From an uncultured Balneola sp. (GTDB lineage: Bacteria > Bacteroidota > Rhodothermia > Balneolales > Balneolaceae): a DNA stretch of 64,000 nt. A program made the translations under genes and the position numbers. The stretch lies in assembly GCA_913058495.1 (NCBI GenBank), contig CAJXQC010000003.1:62001-126000 (forward strand). Reading direction: 5' to 3'. Below, piece after piece: positions 53,374 through 61,814 of this stretch; the first letter of the stretch is position 1, and each line of letters starts with the position of its first letter. The notes under the pieces are model-generated. The model did not search any database. It was not told where the DNA came from and saw only the letters and a list, made by a program, of their open reading frames with translations.

Positions 53374-53463
53374 ATCCCTTATCTAGAAAACCTGTTTTTT
53401 GCCTCTAGGTGACTTATTTAGTACATTGAAGTTTATAAAGTTCAATAAAACAGATACTTATAT

Positions 53464-53637
53464 ATGGCTAAATGCGAGTTATACCAAGACGTTAAAGAAG
53501 AATGGAGATGGAGACGAGTTGCAAAGAACGGGGATATAGAGGCGCATTCTACGCAGGGTTTTGAAACTGAAGAAGAAGCAAGAAAAGACGGTAAGGATTG
53601 TAAAGAGTGTACAAGTTACCTGAGGAAATTCTACTAA
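53464..53637 (+). CDS. YegP/DUF1508-like mini-protein
   Basis: A 57-residue ORF from ATG to TAA: starts MAKCELYQDVKEEWRWRRVA, continues KNGDIEAHSTQGFETEEEAR and ends TSYLRKFY. The EWRWRRVAKNGDIEAHSTQGF core follows the DUF1508 pattern (W-R-W-R-x-x-A-x-N-G-x-x-I-A). It is a single copy of the motif where YegP has two. Codon use fits neighbours. It lies between OsmC and the convergent dut gene. Confidence 0.78.
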   Translation: MAKCELYQDVKEEWRWRRVAKNGDIEAHSTQGFETEEEARKDGKDCKECTSYLRKFY

Positions 53638-53681
53638 AGTTATAAAAACAGAGTCTGGTTATTTGAGTAACAGGAAGGTAT

Positions 53682-54128
53682 TTACTTAACTCCTGTACTA
53701 CCGAATCCACCTTCACCACGATCGGTTGAGCTGAGATCATCAACTTCTTTTATCGGAAATTGTGTTACCGGTGCTATAACCATTTGTGCGATACGATCTC
53801 CATGTTCAATAATGAAATCTTCATTGCCATGGTTAATTGCGATTACTTTCACCTCACCTCTGTAGTCAGAATCAATAGTTCCCGGAGAATTCAACATGGT
53901 AATTCCGTTACGGATGGCTAAACCACTTCTCGGGCGGATCTGAGCTTCAAAACCATCTGGAATCGACATTTGCAGTCCGGTTGGAATTAAAGTTCTTTCA
54001 CCGGATTTAAGGGTAACGGGTTTTTCTAATGCAGCTCGGATATCCATTCCTGCTGCTGACTTGCTTTCGTACTCAGGAAGAGGAAGGTCTTTAGCATGAG
54101 GGAGTTTTTTAAACAGGATCGAGTTCAT
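53682..54128 (-). CDS. dut: deoxyuridine 5'-triphosphate nucleotidohydrolase
   Basis: At 148 residues this is a trimeric dUTPase, converting dUTP to dUMP. All five motifs are seen: [44 protein letters not shown] and the C-terminal arm [12 protein letters not shown]. It limits uracil in DNA and supplies dUMP for thymidylate synthesis. Its ATG overlaps the stop of the DUF3108 gene by four bases, so the two are coupled. Confidence 0.96.
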   Translation of the reverse strand: MNSILFKKLPHAKDLPLPEYESKSAAGMDIRAALEKPVTLKSGERTLIPTGLQMSIPDGFEAQIRPRSGLAIRNGITMLNSPGTIDSDYRGEVKVIAINHGNEDFIIEHGDRIAQMVIAPVTQFPIKEVDDLSSTDRGEGGFGSTGVK

Positions 54129-54925
54129 AAATCTTTACGTGAATATTCAATTAATCGTACAATGGTATTTCCAAAAAGAACTTTTACTCTTGCTTCAAGA
54201 GGAACCCTGAGATCATCGGCTAAAAACCAAGCTCTGAACTCGCCGGAAAACCCAAAAGGACCGTCAATATTTTCGGTAGTTCCTTCACTCAAATACGTTC
54301 TAACTTCATCTTCAAAAGGAGCGTAATTTCTCATTTCAATCTCAGATGAATTGGTCATATTAATATAACCGAGTTTTTTTGTTACATAAACAGGCAATCG
54401 GGAATTTTGATCACTTCCTGCAAATAATCTGGAAAAATAGAAAATTTCTTGTCCGGAAGTAGCGGGTTCAACCAAGTCAAGAGTATCGCGAGTATCATCT
54501 TCTTCTTTGTAACGCACTACATTTTCAACACGGTCGAATTCATAAACTATTTCTTTGAACTTGTCTTCATCAGCATTGTCTTTCCAGTAGTAAGAGGAAA
54601 CCGGTATTCCGTTTTCATTAACAAAAAATAAGGAATGAAATAAATCTAGTTCTGTGCCAACCAAAGGGATTCTGGAGTTTGACCTTATTGTGGTCACCAA
54701 ATGCTTATTCAAAGTTCCGTTATATAAGGTATCTGAAAGCAACTCTACTTCTACCCATCCAAGTTTAAAGAATCCGTATTTTACTTCATATTTGAATGTT
54801 TCTTTAACGGAGAAGAGGTCTCCCATTTCAGGTTGATCAGCAGAGTTATCAGGGTAAGAATGCTGACCAAATATATTTGGAGAAAGAAAAAAGTAACCTA
54901 AAATGAGAAGTGAGATATATTTCAT
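54125..54925 (-). CDS. DUF3108 domain protein, exported
   Basis: This 266-residue protein starts with a signal peptide (residues 1-20, ending NIFGQ). [20 protein letters not shown]-type sequence near residue 45 ([18 protein letters not shown]) and [19 protein letters not shown] are hallmarks of DUF3108, an outer-membrane-associated beta-sandwich family of unknown role. The C-terminal [19 protein letters not shown] also fits. It lies directly upstream of dut with a four-base overlap. Confidence 0.85.
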   Translation of the reverse strand: MKYISLLILGYFFLSPNIFGQHSYPDNSADQPEMGDLFSVKETFKYEVKYGFFKLGWVEVELLSDTLYNGTLNKHLVTTIRSNSRIPLVGTELDLFHSLFFVNENGIPVSSYYWKDNADEDKFKEIVYEFDRVENVVRYKEEDDTRDTLDLVEPATSGQEIFYFSRLFAGSDQNSRLPVYVTKKLGYINMTNSSEIEMRNYAPFEDEVRTYLSEGTTENIDGPFGFSGEFRAWFLADDLRVPLEARVKVLFGNTIVRLIEYSRKDL

Positions 54926-54940
54926 TTGAAATTAAACGAT

Positions 54941-55303
54941 CTAGCTTTCAGTTGAGTCTTCCAGACCAATAAAATTTTTAAATGCTTCCTCATCATATCC
55001 AACTAGAACAGCTTCATCGAAAACTAAAACAGGTCGTTTAATCATAGATTGATTTTCTTGCAGTGTTTGGATCATTTCCTCATCGGTAAGGTCGAGGTCT
55101 TTTAAACCCAGATTTCGGTAAGTAGTGCCTCTCTTATTCACAAGAACATCCAGCCCAACCTTAAATTCCAGTTCCTTTATCTCATCAATGGTAAGAGGCT
55201 CTTTTTTAAGATCAATGAATTCAAACTCTACCTCATTTTCAGTTAACCATTTTCTGGTTTTTTTTATGGTATCACAATTTTTTATACCAATTACATGCAA
55301 CAT
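54941..55303 (-). CDS. ArsC/Spx-family thioredoxin-fold protein
   Basis: This 120-residue protein belongs to the ArsC/Spx/YffB group. The single active-site Cys is at GIKNCDTIKKTRKWL (residue ~10), the form C-x-x-x-K of YffB-like proteins rather than the CxxC of Spx. The later RGTTYRNLGL and MIKRPVLVFDEAVLVGYDEE blocks are conserved in the family. Arsenate reduction cannot be assumed; YffB members are proposed glutathione- or thiol-linked. It is upstream of the DUF3108-dut pair on the same strand. Confidence 0.88.
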   Translation of the reverse strand: MLHVIGIKNCDTIKKTRKWLTENEVEFEFIDLKKEPLTIDEIKELEFKVGLDVLVNKRGTTYRNLGLKDLDLTDEEMIQTLQENQSMIKRPVLVFDEAVLVGYDEEAFKNFIGLEDSTES

Positions 55304-55396
55304 AGCATTTCAACAATTAAGTTTTGTATTTTCAGTTAAAGATAAGGTTTGCATCATCAATAATGAACCCTAATCCTGTTTCCACACAAGCTTGTA

Positions 55397-55894
55397 ATGA
55401 AAATCATTCCAAAATTTATACTTATATCTGTTTTTCTTTTTCTGAGTTGCACAAGTAATGACGCTCAGCGTGAATTTGAGTCAGAAGCCTACACAGATCC
55501 GTCAGGTATAACCAGAACTTCTGCTCAGGGAGAAGTTATAAGTATCGACCCGGATGATTGGAGAATATCACCATTTTTTCAAGGCTTGATGGAGGTTACT
55601 CCTCCTTTTCAAAATCCTGCACAGCTGGGAACTGCACTAAATTTTGAATATCAGGTTACAGGAGTACAAGGAGTTTCGGGTTTAGATGTCAGAGTTCGTT
55701 ACCCAAATGGATCATTACATAATATTTACTCAAGCAGTAACAATCCTTTGGAACCCGGAATAAAAACATTTCAAATCGATCCCATAGCGTTGAGTCAGGA
55801 TGGTTCTGATAATCTTGCCAGAGGTTTACATCGTATTTTCTTCTTTGACTTCAATCAGCGCCTCATATCTTACGGTGATATTGAGGTTGAATAA
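55397..55894 (+). CDS. lipoprotein of unknown function
   Basis: This 165-residue protein has a lipoprotein signal (lipobox FLSC, Cys near residue 18). The mature part contains SGITRTSAQGEVISIDPDDW and a beta-rich middle (TALNFEYQVTGVQGVSGLDVRV-like, then YPNGSLHNIY), suggesting an immunoglobulin-like fold. I do not recognise a named family. It precedes a cluster of small genes leading to the biotin carrier and murA. Confidence 0.75.
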   Translation: MKIIPKFILISVFLFLSCTSNDAQREFESEAYTDPSGITRTSAQGEVISIDPDDWRISPFFQGLMEVTPPFQNPAQLGTALNFEYQVTGVQGVSGLDVRVRYPNGSLHNIYSSSNNPLEPGIKTFQIDPIALSQDGSDNLARGLHRIFFFDFNQRLISYGDIEVE

Positions 55895-55974
55895 CTAATA
55901 TAGTTTAAAGATTTATTCAGCAATAGATAGTGATCGTTGGATGTTCAATTCTCAAAGTTCTATCTTCTTAGCCT

Positions 55975-56244
55975 ATGAGAAAACTAACAAAGTCCGAAAA
56001 AACGGTAATCGAGCGTCTGATCTTTCCTGAATCATTTGATGTGATCATGGAAGAAACAAATATGCAGTTTGGTGAATTGCGTGATGATCTGATGAATTTG
56101 GTGAATCATCGTTTTGTGGAGGTTGTTAATTTTGAAAGTGATAAAGACAGCAAAATGGCTTTTTATGACAGTGATAATATCAAAGATTTCTCATTCCGAG
56201 CTACAAAAACAGGACTTAAAAGTTTAAATAAAGCAACTATATGA
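55975..56244 (+). CDS. small hypothetical protein coupled to the biotin carrier gene
   Basis: This 89-residue protein starts RKLTKSEKTVIERLIFPESF, suggesting a helical, winged-helix-like N-terminal part, with a beta-hairpin near KMAFYDSDNIKDFSFRATKT at the end. No known motif is recognised. Its stop overlaps the biotin-carrier start by four bases (ATGA), so the two are translated together, which hints at a shared pathway. Confidence 0.78.
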   Translation: MRKLTKSEKTVIERLIFPESFDVIMEETNMQFGELRDDLMNLVNHRFVEVVNFESDKDSKMAFYDSDNIKDFSFRATKTGLKSLNKATI

Positions 56245-56747
56245 AATTTGAAGCGCGCGTTTCTGAAGAACCCATTGAAGTAGATATTTCTGAAAAAGAA
56301 AATTCTTTTAAGTCCGGCGATCTGGAAGGGGAATATGAATTTATTTCCCAAAATGGGAGATATCTTTTGAGAATCGGAACAAAACTCTACAAAATTGATA
56401 ATGTAAGTTATGATGGTTCTGATATAGAGTTTTCCGTAAACGGAGACTGGTTCAAAGTTTCTGTTAAAGACGAGCAGGAATTGTTACTTGACCGACTTGG
56501 ATTTAAAACCGGAAATGCGGTTGCTGAAGGTTCTCTGAAATCTCCGATGCCGGGTAAGATCCTTGATATCCTGGTTTCTGAAGGAGATGAAGTTACAAAA
56601 GGACAACCAGTTGTGATCCTGGAAGCCATGAAAATGGAAAACGAATTGAAAGCTGCTATCGACGGAACCATTGCATCAATTTCAGTAGAAGTTGGTCAGT
56701 CATTGGAAAAAAATTCACCAATTTTGGAGATCGAAAACATTGGATAA
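56241..56747 (+). CDS. biotin carboxyl carrier subunit of an acyl-CoA carboxylase
   Basis: This 168-residue protein ends in a biotinyl domain (residues 98-168): the biotinylated Lys131 lies in ILEAMKMENELKAAI. The first ~90 residues (ISEKENSFKSGDLEGEYEF) form a domain seen in Bacteroidota biotin carriers paired with acetyl/propionyl-CoA carboxylase subunits. No carboxylase or carboxyltransferase gene is adjacent. The 3' end overlaps the murA start by eight bases. Confidence 0.9.
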   Translation: MKFEARVSEEPIEVDISEKENSFKSGDLEGEYEFISQNGRYLLRIGTKLYKIDNVSYDGSDIEFSVNGDWFKVSVKDEQELLLDRLGFKTGNAVAEGSLKSPMPGKILDILVSEGDEVTKGQPVVILEAMKMENELKAAIDGTIASISVEVGQSLEKNSPILEIENIG

Positions 56748-58005
56748 ATTTATTATAGAAGGCGGAACCCCTTTAAAAGGAACAATCAACATAAGTGGTT
56801 CAAAAAATGCAGCACTTCCTATTATTGCAGCTTCGCTTTTAGGAGATTCAGAAACAACTATTACTAATATTCCCCGCTTACAGGATATTTACACCTTCAA
56901 CAATGTTCTGCGAGTTGTTGGTGCAAAAGTCGATTTTCAGGATAAAAAGAATACCCTGATCATTGATCCTACGAATGTTTCTCATTTGGAAGCTCCATAT
57001 GATCTTGTTAGAAAAATGCGTGCTTCTTTTTATATGCTTGGAGCTTTAGTTGGTAAACATGGCTACGCAAAAGTTTCTCTTCCGGGCGGATGTGCGTGGG
57101 GACCCAGACCGGTTGATCTTCACCTTAAAGGAATGGAAGCTATGGGAATTGATATCGATCTGGACAAGGGATATGTAATAGCAAAAGCAGATAAGAATTT
57201 AAAGAAATCTAGTTTTAAGCTGGAACCAAGTAGTGTTGGTGCAACGGTGAACCTGCTTCTTGCAGCTGTTTTGAGAACGGAAGAATTCACCATCGAGAAT
57301 GCAGCGATGGAGCCGGATGTAGTTCAGCTATGTAATGTTTTAGTGAAAATGGGCGCTGATATTTCCGGAATCGGTACCGATAGAATTACGGTTCGTGGAG
57401 TTGAGTCTTTAAATGGTGTTGAAATCGCAAACGATCCGGACAGAATTGAAGTAGGAACGTTTATGATAGCAGGGGTTCTTCATCCTGCTTCTGAGCTTAC
57501 GCTTGAAGGATGTAATGTGGATCATTTAGGAAATCTCCCGGAATTGCTATCAAAAACCGGTGCTAAAGTTGAAGTAGATGGATCTACTATACAAGTAAAA
57601 GCGCCAAAGGAACTGGAAGCTGTTTCTGTTGCCACCGAAGTGTATCCGGGTTTCCCAACCGATATGCAGGCGCAATGGGCAACTATGATGACACAAGCTA
57701 ACGGGGTTTCAACGGTAACTGATACAGTTTACTATGATAGATTCAGTTATGTGCCGGAGCTTACGCGATTAGGTGCTGATATGAGATTGGAAAAGAACAC
57801 TGTTACGATCTTCGGTAAAACAGACTTTGAAGGCGCTTCCGTTATGAGTACAGATCTACGGGCAAGTGTAAGCTTAGTGCTTGCAGCAATGGTCGCTGAA
57901 AATGAAACTGAAGTTTTGCGTGTGTATCACTTAGACAGAGGCTATGAAAATCTGGAACATAAGCTGAATGCAGTAGGGGCAAAGATCAAAAGAGTGGATG
58001 AGTAG
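56740..58005 (+). CDS. murA: UDP-N-acetylglucosamine 1-carboxyvinyltransferase
   Basis: MurA transfers enolpyruvate from PEP to UDP-GlcNAc, the first committed step of peptidoglycan synthesis. The TTG at 56740 gives 421 residues, matching the family's start (LDKFIIEGGTPLKGTINISG). The ATG at 56692 would add 16 residues from the frame overlapping the biotin gene. Active-site Lys22 is in ISGSKNAALP and the catalytic Cys118 in VSLPGGCAWGPRPVDLH. The Cys predicts sensitivity to fosfomycin. It overlaps the preceding gene by eight bases. Confidence 0.95.
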   Translation: MDKFIIEGGTPLKGTINISGSKNAALPIIAASLLGDSETTITNIPRLQDIYTFNNVLRVVGAKVDFQDKKNTLIIDPTNVSHLEAPYDLVRKMRASFYMLGALVGKHGYAKVSLPGGCAWGPRPVDLHLKGMEAMGIDIDLDKGYVIAKADKNLKKSSFKLEPSSVGATVNLLLAAVLRTEEFTIENAAMEPDVVQLCNVLVKMGADISGIGTDRITVRGVESLNGVEIANDPDRIEVGTFMIAGVLHPASELTLEGCNVDHLGNLPELLSKTGAKVEVDGSTIQVKAPKELEAVSVATEVYPGFPTDMQAQWATMMTQANGVSTVTDTVYYDRFSYVPELTRLGADMRLEKNTVTIFGKTDFEGASVMSTDLRASVSLVLAAMVAENETEVLRVYHLDRGYENLEHKLNAVGAKIKRVDE

Positions 58006-58013
58006 TTTTGGGA

Positions 58014-58050
58014 GTGAAAAGTTAAAAGTGAGAAGTTAAAAGTGAAAAGA
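58014..58050 (+). repeat. 14-bp tandem tract (GTGARAAGTTAAAA)
   Basis: GTGAAAAGTTAAAA, GTGAGAAGTTAAAA and a partial GTGAAAAG stand head to tail directly after murA. The GTG of the next small ORF is in the third unit, so its start is uncertain. This looks like simple-sequence expansion in intergenic DNA. Confidence 0.7.
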
Positions 58051-58379
58051 GAGAGAATTTATTTATTAGTAGGTAGAGGGTTGAATGCTTTTGCTACAGT
58101 TTTTGTGACTCTTATTACTTTTTCTTGTTTTTCTGAATTTTATACTATTGCTGTAAAAAAAGATATAGATCAGTACCTTTTGGTTCAGAATGTGCACCAA
58201 ACTACTATGAAACTCCTGATTTATATGCTGATGTGATGTTAGCTACAGGTTGTTTTTTTGGAATTTTGTTGCTGTTCCAAGTTATTAACTGGAAGAAGAA
58301 GCTATTAAGTGGATATTCTATATTCATAATAACATTGATTGCTTTTATAGTAGATCAATTGTTTCTGAGACTATTCTAA
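58042..58379 (+). pseudogene. small membrane protein gene with a frameshift at an A7 tract
   Basis: The first part, from GTG at 58042, encodes a hydrophobic segment (AFATVFVTLITFSCF) and then reads out to a stop at 58236. In the frame one base off, 58173-58379 encodes VPFGSECAPNYYETPDLYAD followed by two membrane segments (TGCFFGILLLFQVI and IFIITLIAFIVDQLF) to TAA. The two join cleanly if one base is changed in the A7 tract at 58155-58161. Together they make a protein of about 112 residues with three membrane segments. It could be a true pseudogene, a slippage site or a sequencing error. Confidence 0.65.
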
Positions 58380-58488
58380 GTACTCTTATTAGTACACTAA
58401 AAGTACAAGCAGTCACTAAAATTAAATCCCGAAACATTTTCATTGATCGATGGTTCAAGGTGTTGAATCACAAACAATTAAAAGATCA

Positions 58489-59064
58489 ATGAAAAAATTA
58501 ATACTACTAACAGCATTTATATTTACTGCATTTTTAACTACTGATTCTGTGAAAGCACAGGATGGGTTCTTTTCAAATGCAAGAACACTTGAAAAAGGAG
58601 TTGGATCTGTTGCTTTACAACCGGTTTTTCTAACCAATCAGGATGATTTCATGTTCATTATCAGAGGTGGATATGGACTTACCAACTCAGTAACCGGTCA
58701 TTTGAAGCTTGGACTGTTTGAAGATGAAACCTTTTTTGGTGGTCATTTTGAAACAGCACTGAACAGTAGCGCAGAAAGCAACATCGATGTAGCTGCACTG
58801 GTTGGTGTACATTCTTATGGCGATCTGGGACTGAAACTTGGTCTTAATCTAAGTACAGATCTGGATGCAGTGAGCATTTACTCAGGAATTAACTATCAAC
58901 CTTTGTTTATTGAGAACAATACTAATCACGCTATTTTAGTGCCGATTGGATTTGATGTTCACTTAAACGAAGGTTTCGACATCATGTTGGAAGGTAATAT
59001 TCCTGCTAATGACGATGCCAGATATCTTGAAGCGATCACCTTTGGAACCAGATTTTACTTCTGA
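58489..59064 (+). CDS. outer-membrane beta-barrel-like protein
   Basis: From the ATG at 58489 the product is 191 residues with a signal peptide (KKLILLTAFIFTAFL, ending SVKAQ). The mature protein is built of alternating beta strands (GSVALQPVFLTNQ, FMFIIRGGYGLTNSVTGHLKL, LGLKLGLNLSTDL) and ends in aromatic GTRFYF, the C-terminal Phe signature of outer-membrane barrels. The frame start at 58450 would put 13 residues before the signal, so I reject it. Function unknown. Confidence 0.78.
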   Translation: MKKLILLTAFIFTAFLTTDSVKAQDGFFSNARTLEKGVGSVALQPVFLTNQDDFMFIIRGGYGLTNSVTGHLKLGLFEDETFFGGHFETALNSSAESNIDVAALVGVHSYGDLGLKLGLNLSTDLDAVSIYSGINYQPLFIENNTNHAILVPIGFDVHLNEGFDIMLEGNIPANDDARYLEAITFGTRFYF

Positions 59065-59086
59065 AACAAAGAAAGAGCCTGAATTT

Positions 59087-59120
59087 AAAGCCTGTACATT
59101 TAGTTGTGCAGGCTTTTCAT
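59087..59120. terminator. terminator at the barrel gene-hisA convergent ends
   Basis: AAAGCCTGTACA and TGTGCAGGCTTT form a 12-bp stem (one G-U pair) with a six-base loop, followed by TTTTCATTT in the rightward direction. It overlaps the last codons of hisA and ends the rightward barrel gene; leftward function is weaker (no clear T run). Confidence 0.65.
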
Positions 59121-59816
59121 TTGCTCTAAAGTTATATGATGCTCATAAAAAGCTTTCCCAACTACCACAGCATCAATATCAGCTTTATCGAGCTGAACCA
59201 GATCTTCCAGATCAGAAACTCCACCGGAAGCAATTAACTTTATTTCGGGAAAAGCTTTCTTTAATGATATATACAATTCTGTATTTGGTCCCGATAAGGT
59301 TCCATCTTTAGAAATATCTGTACAAAGTACTTCCTGAAGTCCTTCATCTATCATTCTTTCCAGAAAATGAAAAGTATCTTCTTCAGCCGTTTCCAGCCAA
59401 CCGGAATAAGCAATTTTTCCATCTTTAAGATCCATTCCCAGGATCATTTGCTCCGGATATTTTTTAAGTGCTGCAATCCAGTCAGCCTCATTTTTGATCG
59501 CCATAGAACTGCATATCACTTTTGATAGTCCCGCATCCAAAAGAAATTCAACATCGGCTAACTTTCGTATTCCTCCACCTGTTTGAACTGAAATGCCCAG
59601 ATCAGAAATAATGTTTTTTATGTATGGGAGATTGACAAATTTACCTTCTTTGGCTCCGTTAAGATCCACAATGTGTATATGATCAAACCCGGCTTCTTTA
59701 AATTGAGTAGCAAAATTTAAAGGGTCTTTGTCATATATAGTTGCTTCTTCGTATTTACCTTTGTGAAGACGGACAACTTGTCCATTTAGCAAGTCGATTG
59801 CCGGAATTACTTTCAT
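59100..59816 (-). CDS. hisA: ProFAR isomerase
   Basis: HisA (238 residues) opens the ring of ProFAR to PRFAR, a TIM-barrel step in histidine synthesis. KVIPAIDLLNGQVVRLHKG contains the catalytic Asp near residue 8, and ILGMDLKDGKIAYSGW holds the second Asp. Phosphate-binding blocks QTGGGIRKL and LIASGGVSDL are as in the family. It sits downstream of hisH by 17 bases on the same strand. The HisH partner hisF is elsewhere, at 43.9 kb. Confidence 0.96.
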   Translation of the reverse strand: MKVIPAIDLLNGQVVRLHKGKYEEATIYDKDPLNFATQFKEAGFDHIHIVDLNGAKEGKFVNLPYIKNIISDLGISVQTGGGIRKLADVEFLLDAGLSKVICSSMAIKNEADWIAALKKYPEQMILGMDLKDGKIAYSGWLETAEEDTFHFLERMIDEGLQEVLCTDISKDGTLSGPNTELYISLKKAFPEIKLIASGGVSDLEDLVQLDKADIDAVVVGKAFYEHHITLEQMKSLHN

Positions 59817-59833
59817 TCAATTCTTTTGTGTAA

Positions 59834-60436
59834 TTACTTTTTTTGTGAATAAACCAGATCTAAAAAATTCTGTAGAACTTTAGATCCAACGGAGCCTGAT
59901 TTCTCGGGATGAAACTGTACTCCCATAAAATTGTCTTTTGCCACAACTGCTGAAAACGGAGTGATATAATTACCTTCTGCGATAGTGTATTCAGAAACAG
60001 GAGCATAAAAACTGTGTACGAAATATAAATGCTTCTTGTCTTCCAGGCCATGTGTAAGATGGTGCTGCTTTAATGCTTTGATAGTATTCCATCCCATGTG
60101 AGGAACTTTATCAATTTCTGAATCGAATTTTTTAAGAAATCCGGGAATAATTCCAAGCCCTTTGGTATCACCCTCAGTAGAGCCCTCATACATTAATTGC
60201 ATCCCCACACAGATTCCTAAAACGGGTTTGCTTGTGGTTTTAAGCCATTCATCAATTCCAAGTTCTTTCAGAGAATCCATCGCAGTTTTAGCATGTCCTA
60301 CACCCGGGAAAATGACGGCTTTTGCACTTTCAAGTTCCTGGGCTGACTGAGCAAAATAATAATGAGCTCCCAGCCTGTCTAAGGCATTAGAAACGGAAGC
60401 AATGTTGCCTGCTTTGTACTTGATGATAGCAATCAT
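59834..60436 (-). CDS. hisH: imidazole glycerol phosphate synthase, glutaminase subunit
   Basis: HisH (200 residues) releases ammonia from glutamine for HisF. The Cys-His-Glu triad is visible: Cys in VLGICVGMQLMYEGS, His and Glu in VQFHPEKSGSVG. The oxyanion-strand PGVGHAKTAM near residue 45 also fits. It follows hisB by three bases and precedes hisA, so the three leftward genes are an operon. Its partner hisF is about 15 kb away. Confidence 0.96.
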   Translation of the reverse strand: MIAIIKYKAGNIASVSNALDRLGAHYYFAQSAQELESAKAVIFPGVGHAKTAMDSLKELGIDEWLKTTSKPVLGICVGMQLMYEGSTEGDTKGLGIIPGFLKKFDSEIDKVPHMGWNTIKALKQHHLTHGLEDKKHLYFVHSFYAPVSEYTIAEGNYITPFSAVVAKDNFMGVQFHPEKSGSVGSKVLQNFLDLVYSQKK

Positions 60437-60439
60437 AAA

Positions 60440-61327
60440 TTAAAGAGAACCTTTAGAGCTGGGTATTTGGTTTTTAATTCGCTCGTTTTGTTCAACAGCC
60501 GCCTTCAAAGCGCGGGCAAAACCTTTAAAACAAGCCTCAATTTTGTGGTGATCATTATCACCGGTACAACTAACATGAAGAGTTGCTTTCAAGTTCATTG
60601 CCAGGCTATAAAAAAAGTGTTCTAACATTTCGGTTGGGAAATCTCCTACATATTCACGCTTCACCGGTACATCAAAAACCAAATAAGGCCTGCTTGAAAG
60701 ATCGATCGCTACCGTAGCTTGAGCTTCGTCCATAGCCAATACAAAACCGTAACGTTCTATTCCTTTTTTATCTCCTAAAGCCTGAGTAATGGCATCACCA
60801 AGAGCAATGGCGACATCTTCTATAGTGTGATGTTCATCAATTTCCAGATCGCCTTTGCAGTAAATATCAAGATCTACCAGTCCGTGCCGTGCGATCTGTT
60901 CCAGCATGTGATCGAAAAACTTTAGTCCGGTATCAATGTTTGACTTTCCGGTGCCGTCCAGATTCAGATCCACCTTTATTTTGGTTTCTTTTGTTTCTCT
61001 TTTGATAGAGGCTGTTCTATTCGGTGATAAAAGTGCAGATACAACCTGTTTCCAATCTGATGAGCTTATTACTTCAGTGTTGGCTGCATCTCTTAAAACT
61101 AATTCGGAGTCTTTAACTCCAATGGAATAATCAGTTCTTTCGATTTCAGAAAAACCAATTCCTTCCTGTTCTAACAAACTTTTTTGATCTTCTGTAATCG
61201 CTGCTCCTGAAACCGAGATCGAGACTCCTGCATCAACTAAGCACTTTAATGAAGAAATAGCTTGCTGACGGAATAGGAATTGTTTATCAACAGGCAAAAG
61301 CGTATTACTTTCTATGGATACATTCAT
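60440..61327 (-). CDS. hisB: imidazoleglycerol-phosphate dehydratase with an extra N-terminal domain
   Basis: The C-terminal ~190 residues (from about 104) are a complete dehydratase: FFDHMLEQIARHG, DEHHTIEDVAIALG and NDHHKIEACFKGFARAL carry the metal-binding His/Glu residues. Single-domain HisB is about 195 residues; the 295 here leaves ~100 residues at the N-terminus. That region (IESNTLLPVDKQFLFRQQAI, LVDAGVSISVSGAAITEDQ) loosely follows the HAD phosphatase layout of bifunctional HisB but lacks the DxD nucleophile. So it makes imidazoleacetol phosphate only; histidinol-phosphate phosphatase must come from elsewhere. First gene of the hisBHA run. Confidence 0.92.
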   Translation of the reverse strand: MNVSIESNTLLPVDKQFLFRQQAISSLKCLVDAGVSISVSGAAITEDQKSLLEQEGIGFSEIERTDYSIGVKDSELVLRDAANTEVISSSDWKQVVSALLSPNRTASIKRETKETKIKVDLNLDGTGKSNIDTGLKFFDHMLEQIARHGLVDLDIYCKGDLEIDEHHTIEDVAIALGDAITQALGDKKGIERYGFVLAMDEAQATVAIDLSSRPYLVFDVPVKREYVGDFPTEMLEHFFYSLAMNLKATLHVSCTGDNDHHKIEACFKGFARALKAAVEQNERIKNQIPSSKGSL

Positions 61328-61406
61328 GTTAAATGTTACTTAAATGTGAAGTTTAAAAGTGGGTGTTTTGCTAAAATCATATAACTACTAACTAAATTGT
61401 GGAACA

Positions 61407-61814
61407 ATGAATTCAAAATTTAACATTCTGTTTTGGGTACTCAGAATCGTAGCAGCAGGAATTTTACTGCAAACGTTGTTTTTTAAATTTACCGGCGCTC
61501 CCGAAAGCATATACATTTTTGAAACCGTTGGTTTAGAGCCATTTGGCAGGTACGCTTCAGGGATCACAGAGTTAGTCGCTGCGATTTTTTTGTTGATACC
61601 AAGATTCAACTGGTTAGGCGCCTTACTTTCACTTGGAGTTATGAGTGGAGCCATTTTGAGCCATTTAACAGTTTTGGGAATTGAAGTCAAAGGCGACGGC
61701 GGATTACTCTTTGCACTGGCAATTGTAGTTTTTATCTGCTCTGCAATTCTATTGTACTTTAATAAAGAAAACATACCGGTCATAGGAGAAAGGTTTAAGA
61801 ATTCAGGATCTTAA
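61407..61814 (+). CDS. DoxX family membrane protein
   Basis: This 135-residue protein has four hydrophobic segments (near residues 7-25, 48-65, 73-88 and 100-120). FWVLRIVAAGILLQTLFFKFTGAPE opens with the DoxX pattern, and the loop RYASGITELVAAIFLLIP is typical. It lies inside the histidine region on the opposite strand, its 3' end overlapping that of hisC by 20 bases. DoxX members are linked to respiratory and thiol stress systems, but no partner is visible here. Confidence 0.85.
   Translation: MNSKFNILFWVLRIVAAGILLQTLFFKFTGAPESIYIFETVGLEPFGRYASGITELVAAIFLLIPRFNWLGALLSLGVMSGAILSHLTVLGIEVKGDGGLLFALAIVVFICSAILLYFNKENIPVIGERFKNSGS

Noticed and set aside
58014-58050. Short direct repeats as a CRISPR-like array
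   Set aside because: The units (14 bp) are contiguous without spacers, and there is no cas gene; it is a simple tandem tract.
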